45,293 nucleotides of DNA from Symbiodinium natans (Eukaryota > Sar > Dinophyceae > Suessiales > Symbiodiniaceae): positions 1-45,293 of the forward strand of contig CAJNDS010000984.1 of assembly GCA_905221605.1 (NCBI GenBank), written 5' to 3'. Of the stretch, positions 29,879-40,877 are shown piece after piece. The notes beneath the pieces are model-generated. The model had not been told where the DNA came from. It saw only the letters and a list, made by a program, of their open reading frames with translations, and did not search any database. Positions within the stretch are counted from its first letter, which is position 1; every line of letters starts with the position of its first letter. The position numbers and the translations under genes are program-made.

Positions 29879-32737
29879 TCAAGAACAATGAAGCCCAAGG
29901 CTTGCTTGCTGGCAGAGGCAGGCACAAGCGATGCAAGGGAACACCATCTCGGGATTTCCCAAGGCTTCAAACGATCGCGATGGGAGTGGAGTCAAAGTTC
30001 GAAGATGGCCTGCAAAGCTTGGGGCTTAGAGCTGTTAGGTGCCCCTAGACCTTGAACCCTATGCGAAGGCACAAACCCTGATGGACGGGACCGTGCACTG
30101 TGCACGTTTGGCTCAAGAATGAGAAAGGGTCCACCTGCGTTGAGAAGGGATTGGTGGTGGGTTTTGCGGCGTTAGTCGGCTTAGGCCAGTGTGTTCAGGG
30201 CTGTTCTCTGGTTAGTTGGCTATGGGTTGTGGGTTGTCTTTGGATATCCCTCAATCCTCTTCGTACCCTAAAAACTCAACCCCCTGCAATCTGTTGGATC
30301 CCTCAAGACTGGGGATCATTGGATGGTCTCGTGTCCTTAGGGGCTGAAGCCCTAACCTCACTTTAAGATTGCTTCAAGGAGCCATCAAGGAACGCAATAG
30401 ACCGTAAACTGCTCAGCCCCTAAACCCTCCAACCCTCCTGCTCCCCCCGAAACCCTAAACCCACAAGTCCTAGGGCTCCTGCCTCTGACTTGATGCAAGA
30501 CCTCCGGGAAACATCTCCTCCGCCCAGCCCACAGCCATGCCAATGTTTCCCGTGCCGTTCGCGTTGTTGCCCCCGTCATAGAACCTCAGCGATGTGGGTG
30601 CATTTCCCAACATGGGTGGTTCTCAAATTATGATCCCTTTTTGGGGTACACTGAATGTTAGGTGCCGTACTAATAGGGATCCAAAAAGGGACCATAATTT
30701 TGACAACCACTCACATAGGGGGCCCACTGAATACAAACCCTCAACTAGTATAGTTCGTATTCAAGGAACCCCCCAAGTTTGGAGAGAAAGCCCCGAACAA
30801 CAACACCCAACACCTGAAACCACGAACCGCCCGAATCCAGAGCCTTCCACTCCCAAACCCCCCGCAAAGAGGGATGAGGGCCCTGAACCCTAAACCCAGA
30901 ACCTAAACCCGCATTTTTGGCCCAGAAGCAACAGTGCCCGGCGGGCGGCGGGAGGTAGCAAGTAGTCTTGCACGTAGTAGGTGAAGCTGGGGTCGGACAC
31001 TTGATCATACCTTTTACTGGGCTGCCGTTTCGCAAGTCTGAAGTAATTGCCAGAGGAAGCCACGTTGTTTATCATATGAAGATTTGTGATAACTTAACCA
31101 GAACGCCTGCAACATGAATTTCCATGGGGAAGTTCATAGATCACCAATAAGGTGAAAATCCGCTGAAGGCTGCACTGTGCATGGGGTATTTCATGGCTAA
31201 TAACATGTGCCGGGGAAGTGGAGGCAAACCCCAAGAACCCCAAAGCAAAACATGTCGCACCCCAGCGGCTCCCACGTTGTCCATCTCTCTGTGTCATTCA
31301 GATACGCGCCACGGTGCTCGAGCTCCGCTCCCAGTGGGTTCGTCTTGTTGTCGACGTGGAGCACTGTCCATGGGCCACTGGCTGAGCCTGGCGACCTCAG
31401 TTCAGGGGCTTACTGGCCTGGGGACTCTTGAGGCAGGGTTCAGAGGTCCAAGCTGAGCAGCTTGAGGATTGGAGGACTTCAGGGTTGAGAGCTCAAAAGT
31501 TCGGAGGCATGGCATTAGATGGACCGGGAAATGGGCTTTCAAACAGCTGGCCACCGGCTAAAGGCAGATAAATTTCGCCGGGCTGCCATGCTTATGGGAT
31601 CAGGAACGCAGAAAACCTCCAGCAACCTCGCAAGCAACTCAGAACCATTAAACGCTATACCCGGCGCGACCTGAACCCCTCATCAACCCCCTAAATCCCC
31701 TGCCCGCTAGCCCCAGCGGCACAGCGTGGTAGACGTCCGTAGGCAAGTTCCCCCCTAGGGCGGCCGCATGGAACCAAAGGTGGCGCGCGCCGGAGGCATC
31801 GAAAGGCGCAGGAACTGGCAGACCGAATGGGCGACGAAGTCCAGGGCCGAGGAACTGTGGATGCACAGGCATGCTAGGGCCTCCAAACATCCCATTCGGG
31901 ACGCGCTCAAGACCTGGAACCTGCGAAGATGATCGGGGACGCTTGGGGCATGTATGTGCTGAAAGGAGAGTATGCCTAAATAAGCCCTACTAAGAAGCAT
32001 GTGGGAAAAAATGCAAAGGCCGAGTTGTGCATTTCCCAAAAGAGGGGTGCCATGGGATATACCGTAAATGGAGTATAATCTCCTCTGTAGTGAGCCCGCC
32101 CTTTTGTACCCCAATTTTGGGAAACACCAAGGTGAGAGAAGGAGCCGGGCCGGTTGATGCGACGGACCAGTCGGACAGCCCATCGCTACTGGTGTAGTGG
32201 TAGATTTTCCATGGGCCTTTGTGTTTAGGGTTGCGGGATTTAGGGCAAAGGGTGTCGGGTTCGGGAATAGCTGATGTCCGATAACCCTACACCCTAACAC
32301 GAGGCTAAAATCCTGTTGCTTCGGCCGGGCATCCGCAAAGCTGCTCTTGCAGCAGGTGGAAGACGATTCGCTCGGCCTCCTCCTCAATCCAGATGACTCT
32401 GTTGCCGAACATTGTGCAGTTGCCTCGGGTTTGGGGCTTGGGGCTTCTAGAGTTTAGGACTCCGTGCTTTTAGGGGGATTAGGGTAGGAGTGTAGGTTTG
32501 GGCCTTATGAAGCTTCATGCTTAAGCATTAGGGCTTAAGATTTAGGGCAAGACTAGGGCAAGCACGAAGCCCTAGAACAAACACACCTTCCACCCCAAGA
32601 AAACTTAAACCCTAAACCTGAAACCCTAAATTAACGGTCCCAAGGAACCTCAACACCTCAACAACCTTGCTGCCAGAAGGAATGTAGTACAGTTGAAACA
32701 CACCTTCAAGAACCCCAACCCCATCCTGACACCCACA

Positions 32738-32780
<43 letters not shown>

Positions 32781-33868
32781 TCACTCACTCTTTTAGCCCA
32801 CACACACACACCGAAAACAAACTGAACAAGTTCGGGCTTTTGGTTTCTGGGCCTTGGGCGTGGCAGCAGACAAGTTGCCCGCAAGCGGCACCGACTGGCG
32901 TCGGACTAACTGCCAGTGCAGACCATCCACGCTGAGAGAGACGGAGGTCTGATTGTGGACTTCTCGGTCGGAGTGCGGGCTGCGCATATATCAGGCTTCT
33001 GGCTTCGTAGGTTTAAGGTTCTATCTCTTGTTCTTGGTAGAAAGTGTGTTTAAATCCCTACGGCCCGAAGAAAAACGGCTCAGGGTTTAAGCGTCTTAAG
33101 GTCTTAGAAGTCCTGAGTTTTATAACTCGACAGCTTCTTCTGACAGCAGTACCAAGCTGCCTTCTGGGCCTGCGTGGATGCCAGCATAAAGCCACCAGAC
33201 CCCTCCATCTCTGTCGGCAATCGTCGGCATGTCCGGAGTATTCTGGCGGCGACGTTGCCTGCCGGTTTGGTAAAAGATCCAAGGCTGCACTTGGATTTCG
33301 TCATAGGATGTACCTCCATATCCGGCTCCTGAGATCGGCATAAAGGGATCCCGGGCACCTGTCTCCCAATACTTGCTTCGGTAGCTCCAGCCCTCCCGCA
33401 AGGGGTCGGAAGAGAAGACGACCCCTATGACCTGGGGCGTGGTAAACCAACCCCCGGCCCGGAAGTAGAGTCGATACTCGCCCTCCAAATCTCCCTTTTC
33501 ATCCTTCTCTGTCTCCCTCGAATGCCAGGGTGGAGGTGGCGTCCACATCACCTGCGGTTCGCATACGATGGGATGGGGGGTGCCAAAGCCTTGCCACACC
33601 AGGGTGGCGTTGAGCGCTGGTCCGTAGGGCCTCACACGGCGCCAGAACTGGGGCTCCGGATGTGGCACGGGTACTTTCCAGGAGCTGTGGCTAGTGTGAT
33701 TGCCTCAGCGGTTCTTGAAAGCACACGCTTGTCTCATTAAGGCCCCTCAAATACACACACACAAAGGCCGTATCCCAAAACCGTCTAGTTACTATGGTTG
33801 CTCTCATCCCCTCCAGCAACCACGGCCAGGATGAGGTTCGTGAGCACGGCTCGCCATCCCCGTAGCAT
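29879..33868 (-). CDS. Secreted five-bladed-propeller glycosidase-like protein, ten exons, 504 aa
   Basis: Ten exons join in phase to 1,515 bases: 33793-33868, 33145-33703, 32879-32979, 32331-32423, 32128-32216, 31704-31920, 31261-31387, 30972-31010, 30502-30584, 29879-30009. Exon 1 is a signal peptide (MLRGWRAVLTNLILAVVAGG). Exon 2 holds GEYRLYFRAGGWF, VIGVVFSSDPL, ARDPFMP and GGVWWLYAGIHAG. Later blocks are VSLSVDGLHWQLV, MFGNRVIWIEEEAERIVFH, WKIYHYTSSDGLSDW, RHLWFHAAALGGNLPTDVYH, SASGPWTVLHVDN, WEPLGYDQVSDPSF and FYDGGNNANGTGNIGMAVGW. Repeated W/Y-rich strands and S-x-DG-x-x-W blocks are typical of GH43/GH32/GH130-like beta-propellers. Catalytic acids cannot be assigned with certainty. Introns are AG-ending with five GT and four GC donors, and several contain telomere-like units. 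The last exon is the least certain. Confidence 0.68.
30616..30710. repeat. 95-bp inverted-repeat (MITE-like) element in an intron
   Basis: Arms of about 29-30 bases (30616-30644 and 30681-30710) pair with only two mismatches and one indel around a 36-base loop. The left arm begins GTGGTTCTCAAATTATG and the right ends ATTTTGACAACCAC. It lies in the intron between glycosidase exons 30502-30584 and 30972-31010. Confidence 0.75.
32740..32776. repeat. (CT)n microsatellite in a glycosidase-gene intron
   Basis: About 18 CT units flanked by CA-rich repeats, inside the intron between exons 32331-32423 and 32879-32979. Confidence 0.95.
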
Positions 33869-35180
33869 CACGGAGAATAGGTGGACCCGGTTGCAAAGAA
33901 AACAAACTTGGGTTTGAGTCGGAGCTGCGGATGCATTGGGTTGCACAGCGCCCACGCCAGGCAAATGAAAAGAGATGGGGTTCTCCCCGAGTCTTAAACT
34001 TGATGCCCAAAGGCACAGGCTAGGCTGGCCCTAAAAGCCCTGTGAAAAATATTCTTCAATAGGGTCCTTTTAAACCTAATAAGGGAAAGTATTAAAAAAA
34101 TTTAAGGGCCTACCTAGTAGGTCCTTTACACGGACAGAACCAGAACCTGGCAACCCCACAAAAATAGACAAAAGAAGCTGAAACCACCAGCCCAAACTCC
34201 CAAACTTTGAATGCAAAACCCCAAACCCTAAACCCGAACTCCAAACTCGGAACTCTAAAGCCGGGTATTATTCCTGCACAAAGCCTTGGTAGCCATGGAC
34301 GCCGGCTGCCATGTGCATGCATGTTGGAGGCTGCATGTTTCGATGCTTCAATGCTTAGCTTTATATGGTCATCGGCCGCGAGTGCGCATGAACGGGACAT
34401 GGGAAACCTCAATTGAGGAAATGTCAGTCGATGCTGCCTCAAGCGAATATATTGTTCTTTGAAGCCAAACTGCAAAGCGGATCGGTAGTGGCTATCTGTG
34501 GCTTGGACTCATACTAAATCATCAACAAAACCCCGTTATGTTGCAGTGTCCCCCGACCCACCCCCGCTGTTGCATACGTACGTCGCGCCCAGCTGTTTCA
34601 TAAGTGTGTCGCGGGGCTGTCGCGGAATCCTGATTGCTCAGGAAAGCTTGGGGGGGAGGGGGGGGCGGGTGGCGGGTTCAAAATGGTGTAGGGATCAGGA
34701 TGATTGAGCCCAATCCTGAAATACAAGATTGGCGGGGGGGTGAGGGTTCTACTTTCTATTTAGGGGTTCAGGGCTGAGGGGTCTGACTTTCATCAAAAGG
34801 GCTCTCCCGGTTTCTGCGGACTCCTAAGGCCCTAGGAACCCCGATGGGGCTTCTCAGGCCCCTGAAGGCTTGATGATTGAGCGTTACCGTTCAGCGCCTT
34901 TTCGGACCAAAAGTGGATGTTTAGCAGAACGGCAGGCAAGCTAGCATCGAAGCCAACAATCTTTTTCATGCGCACCGCAACTATTCAAACCTGAAATATG
35001 CTCAGCTGTTTGCGACTGGAAGCAGATGACGGTACACCCATGCTATCAAAGTGTTTAGAAGATTTCTACCTTCGGCCATGCGCTGAAAAGCTCGGTTCCC
35101 AGGTAGTAGAAAAACTTTAAACCCCGCCTGGATGTTGTGCGAACTGCAAGCTCAACATCACCTGTACACTCGCAGGTTCT
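33869..35180. other. Spacer upstream of the glycosidase-like gene
   Basis: Telomere-like units end near 34240 and weak GGGTT runs near 34780. A minus-strand frame near 34265-34400 (LAADDHIKLSIEASKHAA) is mildly protein-like but unsupported. Nothing else is recognised. Confidence 0.4.
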
Positions 35181-35383
35181 TCACTTCCTAGTACAACTTG
35201 TCGTTGGGCTCATCTGGTATTGCGTGATGGCCTCGTAGTGCACTCCATTTCGGAGTCCCTGCACTTGGTGAAAATTGTTTCCTACTGCGTCTCTGTAGGC
35301 AAACACTTCGCTCAGGTACTCTTTCTGGGACCGGGGGTTTCCTGGTTTAGTGTATCTCAAATCCCAAACATATCTAAAATCCA
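35181..35383 (-). CDS. Candidate terminal exon, unknown protein
   Basis: After a TTTGTCCAAG acceptor the minus-strand frame reads DFRYVWDLRYTKPGNPRSQK, later EVFAYRDAVGNNFHQVQGL and NGVHYEAITQYQ, and stops at 35181. It gives 66 codons plus a stop in good protein-like composition. No family is recognised. Upstream exons were not found with certainty. Confidence 0.5.
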
Positions 35384-35786
35384 CTTGGACAAAAACTCAT
35401 CTCAATCTATCGCTCAGACTGGAATATATCTCCCTAAAAATTGTCAATTATTATTTTCCAAACAAAAATGTTTCAAATGTATGAAAACATTTCCTGGCTG
35501 AAAGTACAGGACAATCCATTGATGCTATGCTCATTCATTGGTGTTCCATGCACAGCAATGCAATTCCATGCACAGACTGCAATGACATGCACCCTCACGC
35601 TAACAAGACTGAAGCTTAAGCACTGGCACCTTTTCCAAGGAAGGGGATTTGCCATGTCTGCTTCCATCCGAGATCTGTCCTCTGCAGGTGTGTGAGAAAC
35701 GAAATCTCCCCCGTGAAACACTACACAAAGTGCTAAGAGCAGAGTTCTCTGCTGCACTCAGAGGTTCCACCTAAGTGAGCGGCCTG

Positions 35787-36101
35787 TCAATGGTTGAGTT
35801 GAACAACGAAGTGCACACACGCTCCAAGGTGCAGCGGTAGATCGCTGAGGTTCGTGCTGAAAGGCACATGACGACCCTGCATTTCCAAGCGGAAACTGGA
35901 AGTACGTAAGTCATGCCCAGAGCGATGCCACACATCGTCAGCGACCGCAAATTTGACGTCGTCAACTGTTCCTGTGGTCGCCACTCTACAAAGTACAACA
36001 TCCACAACCGGCACATTGGTTACCATCACTGCCAGCCATTGGATCCTTGATTCTCTGTTCGTGTCTTCATCAAGACCCGCTGTTCCGGCATCACGTTTCA
36101 T
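35787..36101 (-). CDS. Hypothetical open frame, 104 aa
   Basis: ATG at 36099-36101 (MKRDAGTAGLDEDTNRES), then VTNVPVVDVVLCRVATTGTV and VDDVKFAVADDVW, to a stop at 35787. Composition is balanced, but no domain is recognised and the plus strand is also partly open. Could be an exon of the gene that ends at 35181. Confidence 0.25.
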   Translation of the reverse strand: MKRDAGTAGLDEDTNRESRIQWLAVMVTNVPVVDVVLCRVATTGTVDDVKFAVADDVWHRSGHDLRTSSFRLEMQGRHVPFSTNLSDLPLHLGACVHFVVQLNH

Positions 36102-36713
36102 CCCAACTGCCAATTGTAAGGCGCTATTGGAGTGGGTGGGTGGGCAGAAAAATTTTTCCCGACCCTCTCCACGAGGGTTGTGACTGAGAGGGCTGTGGCC
36201 TCTCTTCGTCTGAGCCGAAAAACTTTCTCATTCGTAGAATTCGAAAATTTTTCTCCGGAAAATAAAGGTTTGTACTTGCAGCACGATTACCTGTCAATGA
36301 TCAAGGCGTTGCAAGGCGTGCGCGCGCGCACTGCATAAATTATGAGTGTCGCAGAGCCACGCAATCACAAGCGATATTATTCCACCCATTCGAATACTTC
36401 TTTTCTCACAAAGCATCAGGGGTACCGCGAGGGCCACGTGCAGTCTCATGAACTCTTCCGGCCGCCACTGCAGCCTTCAAGTGAGGCTCACAACCCTCGA
36501 TGACGTTCAAGCTCGCTTGAGGTCAAAGATCTTCTTAAGCAGCTAAGGGTCGGACTGCAGATTGGATGCTCCCACCATCGTTACGACCTCGCTGCCGCGT
36601 GACCTCGCGATGGCGCATCACCTGGGTTCTAGTCCAGCACTTCGCTCCAGAGCCTTTCCTACGGCCTCCCCGTTTTGACGGTCTTGATGGATCGGCTTGA
36701 GCACCGCGCTTGA

Positions 36714-36929
36714 GCCACCGGGAGGTACTCGCCCACACAGCTTTGCCGGTTCAGCGCAACTCTATCCGACGTTGAGGACCAGGAGCAACGCTGCAACATG
36801 AGATGGATGCGCAATCGCCCGGAATTGCATTTTGCCATGGTGGCCCCCCCAGTCATTGAAAGAAGCCTGGACGAATGCGAGGAACTTGTCACACTGAGAA
36901 AGACCGACGCCCATGTACGTGGCAGCTAG
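36714..36929 (+). CDS. Candidate terminal exon on the plus strand, unknown protein
   Basis: The frame reads FSATLSDVEDQEQRCNMRWM, then HFAMVAPPVIERSLDECEEL, then a TAG at 36927-36929. A CACACAG acceptor lies at about 36740. The charged, non-repetitive composition supports coding. No family is assigned. Confidence 0.35.
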   Translation, partial: ATGRYSPTQLCRFSATLSDVEDQEQRCNMRWMRNRPELHFAMVAPPVIERSLDECEELVTLRKTDAHVRGS

Positions 36930-36945
36930 CTAAGCGAATGAGAAT

Positions 36946-36999
36946 GGGCCCCCCCCCCTTTTGACAAGGGGGGCTTAAGCCCCCCTTTAAGCCCCCTTT
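36946..36999. other. Poly-C/poly-G palindromic block
   Basis: A perfect 22-bp palindrome with a central GGGCTTAAGCCC core spans 36966-36987. It is preceded by C-run plus TTTTGACAAG and followed by a further TTAAGCCCCC copy, so several alternative hairpins are possible. Could be a transcript-end structure or a transposon footprint. Confidence 0.6.
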
Positions 37000-37667
37000 A
37001 ATGAAATTTTCAAAGGTGTCTTCCTGTTCAATATCAAACTGTATGTAAAACTACCAAACTCATGACTGTTCGATCAATGGTCTTGACCACACCACAATAC
37101 AAGCATGCAACTGTCAGATGCAATCTCTCGCTCAGCAATCGTTTTTGTGTCACTTGGGCGAGCCAATCTTTTGGCACTTGAGCCAGTCCTTGAGCCTTGA
37201 GCCAATCCTTGATGGCACCTTGAGCCAATGCACCATGGACATGGCAATGTCCACATGCCAATGTTCTCTGTCAGTGTTGCATGTTGTTCATGCATGGACA
37301 ATGTACATGTGCAGGAAGTAAAGCTCAATCCTAACACCGTCCCTTGAATGAATGCTTCAGCAATCATTCACACTAACAGCTTTACAACATATTACTGTAC
37401 AACAATTCTTGATGCTGCCGACCTTCTTGTGGAAGATCAACAACCGAATGAATGACTTAGCAATCATCCAAACACAGCTTACTCGCAGTCAACAGAACCA
37501 GAAACTAGAAACCAATGAATTAGAAGGCGTTTCTGCCAACGGGGCTCAATAAGCTCAGTTCTTCTTCACGTCAAGACTGCAATAACTCTTGAAAGAAGCT
37601 TTCAAGAGGCTCAGAGAGGTTGAGGCGCCATCTCTGCATGACATCTACTGCCGCGGCGCGGCGAGAC

Positions 37668-37764
37668 GCCCTAAACCCTAAACCCTAAACCCTGAACCCT
37701 AAACCCTGAACCCTAAACCCCGAACCCTCAACCCTAAACCCTAAACCCTAAACCCTAAACCCTC
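37668..37764. repeat. Isolated telomere-type array (CCCTAAA)n
   Basis: About 13 units with CCCTGAA and CCCCGAA variants. It is the only sizeable telomere-type array right of 35 kb. It is followed within 80 bases by a 79-bp tandem duplication. Confidence 0.9.
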
Positions 37765-37840
37765 AAAACGAAATAAATAGAAATAATTGTATGTGAACAG
37801 CTGACAAGCAGAGTTTGAGTATTCATCCAGCGCCTGGTGG

Positions 37841-37987
37841 AAGCCTCTCTGAACCTCTTGGAAGCCTCTTGAGAACCTCTTGAGCAGGAATTTATTCTAC
37901 CTGCATGAAAGAAGGCTCAAAGCCTCTCTGAGCCTCTTGAAAGCCTCTTGAGGACCTCTTGAGAAGGAATTTATTCTACCTATATGA
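37841..37987. repeat. 79-bp tandem duplication
   Basis: Two copies offset by 79 bases share AAGCCTCTCTGAACCTCTTG-type units and GGAATTTATTCTACCT. Each copy itself contains three CCTCTTGA sub-repeats. Confidence 0.8.
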
Positions 37988-38961
37988 AGAATTTGGCGCC
38001 AGAATGCAAAGTGGGGGCAGGTGCAGGGATGCCAGTGGGTCCAAGTGCAAGGGGACGGGTTACAGGGAAGTATCAGGGCGGGTCAAAATGCCAGCAAGAA
38101 GCAGGAAGGGGTCACAGAGGGCTGAGGCAGAGGCGGGCGGAGGTCAGGAGAAGGGCCCGAAAGGGGGCCAGAAGGGAAACGCCAAGACCATCTTTTTTTT
38201 TTGTTCAACAGAACAAATTCAACCTCCATGCCATTGAGCTGCCATGGTTGGAGTTCGTGTCAGTGCAGAATCAGTTGTCAACAACTTCAAAATCAGAAAT
38301 TTGATCCAAAATCATCTCCACATGCACAGTACAGTTCAGCAATCAAAGAAAAAGAAGACTCTTGTCAGTAAAGCTTTGAAGTGTGAAAAGCAGAGCTCGC
38401 GCAGCAGTCTCTTTTTCACTTTGCACTTGAGCCAAACACCAAAGTGTTCAGCAAGCTTCAGTTCTTGCAGCAAGCTCTCTCCAAGAGCTAAGGGCTCCAA
38501 AAGCTACGAATTCCATCTCAACTTTGTTCTACAAAGGAGGTAAAGCAGAAGAACAATGCAACTGCTTTGGTCTACACCTCGGGGACTTCAGGTCACTTCC
38601 GAACAGCAAAACAGCGAAGCTTCAGAGTCCACTCTGCACTCCTACTCCCATCCTACACGTCCAACGGCAACGAACGAAGTGGCGGGGACACGGAGTGAGT
38701 TGCAACAAGACAGAACCTCAGAGTTCTGACACGCACTTGCTCACTACTGCTCTCAAGCAGTTCCAAGTGCTTCAAAACTCATCCTAGGCCATGCCAACAA
38801 GACAAGACATGTGTCGCAGTCAACCCAAACATGCTTTAGGGACTTTGGGCAAAACCAAACATGCTCATGCCAAGTCATGCAGCGGAAAAACTCTCATGCT
38901 TCTCTCTGTATGGTCAAACACCACATGGCACCAACTGGGCAAACACTACAGGTGAATTTTA

Positions 38962-40399
38962 CGTCTGCACGCTGCGAGGCGTAGCCACCCGAAGGGGCTG
39001 TGGGTTCAAGTGAAACAAAAGCTTACTAAAACTGTGGGGTGAAACTGCCGGTAAGTTCCCCCTCTCATTCCTTGTCCTCGGTTTTGACGTACCGCTACCC
39101 TCAACCTAAGTGAGGCCGGAATGTCGTTTTGACCAAGTCGTTGCCAGTGGCACGAAGACTTTGGCCAAGGCAAATTGCCTGTATGCTTGCACATTCTCTG
39201 TGTTGTCTATTCGGGAGGTGATCCATGCCCTCGTTCGTGGAGGCCGCTATCCCTCAACCGAATGGAGGTCAATTCCTGTAGACCCAGGTGCTCGTTCTAC
39301 GAGTCTCATTGCATGTCCTCAGTGCTTCCATCCACACCCCTCCACCGTAGTGAGGCCGGACAAATCTTCAAACCAGGTCTAGGCCCTGGTCATGGTGGCT
39401 GCCTCTTGCATGCACAGGGCATACTTCCTGTGGCTTGCCGGGAGGTGATCCATGCCCTCCGATTCTCAGAGGCCGCTATCCCTCTACCAGCGGGGTGGTC
39501 AATCCCCATAGACCGTTCCTTGATTGAGGCCCAATTTGCACTGTCTCGTCATCTCACCTTGACGGATCCATGCCCTCGATTCACACATCTCCAACACGAG
39601 CCAAGCAGGAGGACCAGGTGAAGTACCTGCCCAAACATACCCCTTTTTGGGCTGGAGGACGCTAAGCGACCGAAATCGCCGCTACGCACCGGTGACCCCA
39701 CGCCACACACCTTCAACAGGTGGCCGGTACAGGCGCCTGACAGGGGGCCGGGCAAGGTGCCGACTACCAGGTCAAACCCACCCTCCTGTGAGGGTATTAT
39801 GTACGAGGCCGCTATCCATTGTGAGACTTGACTTTCTCCAATCCAGCCGTAGCCATTCAGCTGGTTCTTTGGTTTGCCACCAAAACTCCATACTCTCACT
39901 TGGGAGTCGATTACCCTCAACCAAAGTGAGGCCCACTCTGCTACCACGGATTAGCTGCTTGCTTGGTCCTTGTGGGCATTTCTGAAAGCAGTGACATCGA
40001 CGCCTCCACGGAATACGTCCCGGCTAATCCAGGGTTCTCAGCAGCTCCGGTGTTCTCGCACTTACTAACCGTGCCTTGCTGTTCTCCCCAGAATCGCCCT
40101 GGCTTTCTCGCGCTTACTCCCCAGTCGACGTATTCCTCACCACAAAGTTCACTGCCCATTGGGACTCGAGGCTTCTCCATTGCAATGCTGGTACCTGCCC
40201 TTTGCTGGCCACCATGCCTGGCCAGTGTCCCTCATCCATATTCTGGAGTTTGCTCTTTTATCCATAGCTCACATTCCCTCAGACCAAAGTCGAGGCCGAA
40301 TGATTGCTTTGTTTGATTGAGCACTGCTGGGCTGCGGTTGTCTCCTATCAATTGCTCCGACACACCGGCACCGCGGAGTCTATGCTTCAAGCTGCTTGA
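38962..40399. repeat. Long direct repeat, copy 1 (about 1.44 kb)
   Basis: Begins with CGTCTGCACGCTGCGAGGCG and ends near GCTTCAAGCTGCTT. It is closely matched by 43831-45293, with scattered substitutions and short indels. A minus-strand frame of 132 aa in copy 1 (39549-39947) is broken in copy 2, so protein coding is not conserved. Confidence 0.9.
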
Positions 40400-40877
40400 C
40401 CGCTTTGCGCCCAGTAGCATCAGCCGTCCAAGCTTCATGCAGTGCTTCCAGAGTCTCCAAGACTCAATTCCGGCAGACCAATAAGTGCCCGGCCTGCCCA
40501 TTCTATCATTCTTCCCTCAGCTGATGCGAGGCCGGAACATCATGCACCTTCTTCATCAGCGAGGCGTTTTCGCAACCCTTCTGTTGTTCCCTCAGCCGTG
40601 GCGAGGCCGAACCATCCATTCCCTCAGCCGAGGCGAGGCCGAACCTTTACTCCAGCATAGCGAGGCCGAAACTGCCCTTGCATAGCCTCACATGGCATCT
40701 CCGCTGGATTCACGGGTTCTGAAAGCATTGTGCTGCGAGGGTATGTTGATCACCCTCATTCCGGCAAGCTAAGCCTGCATTCGGGTTTGCCCTCACATGG
40801 CCCTTAATGGCGCGGCTGTGCTCGCAATTCAATCCACTTCCACTTGCCTGGTTACTGGCCGGCGACGTTTCATCACC

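Noticed and set aside
37083-37094. GACCACACCACA, a partial match to the retrotransposon 12-mer outside the element
   Set aside because: It matches well only over the first ten bases and stands alone.
38975-39020. tRNA-like or SINE promoter boxes in the long-repeat head (GGGTTCAAGT)
   Set aside because: The B-box match is incomplete, no cloverleaf can be drawn, and the third head copy at 41786 lacks it.
39549-39947. 132-codon minus-strand frame in long repeat copy 1
   Set aside because: The matching frame in copy 2 is broken by indels, so coding is not conserved.
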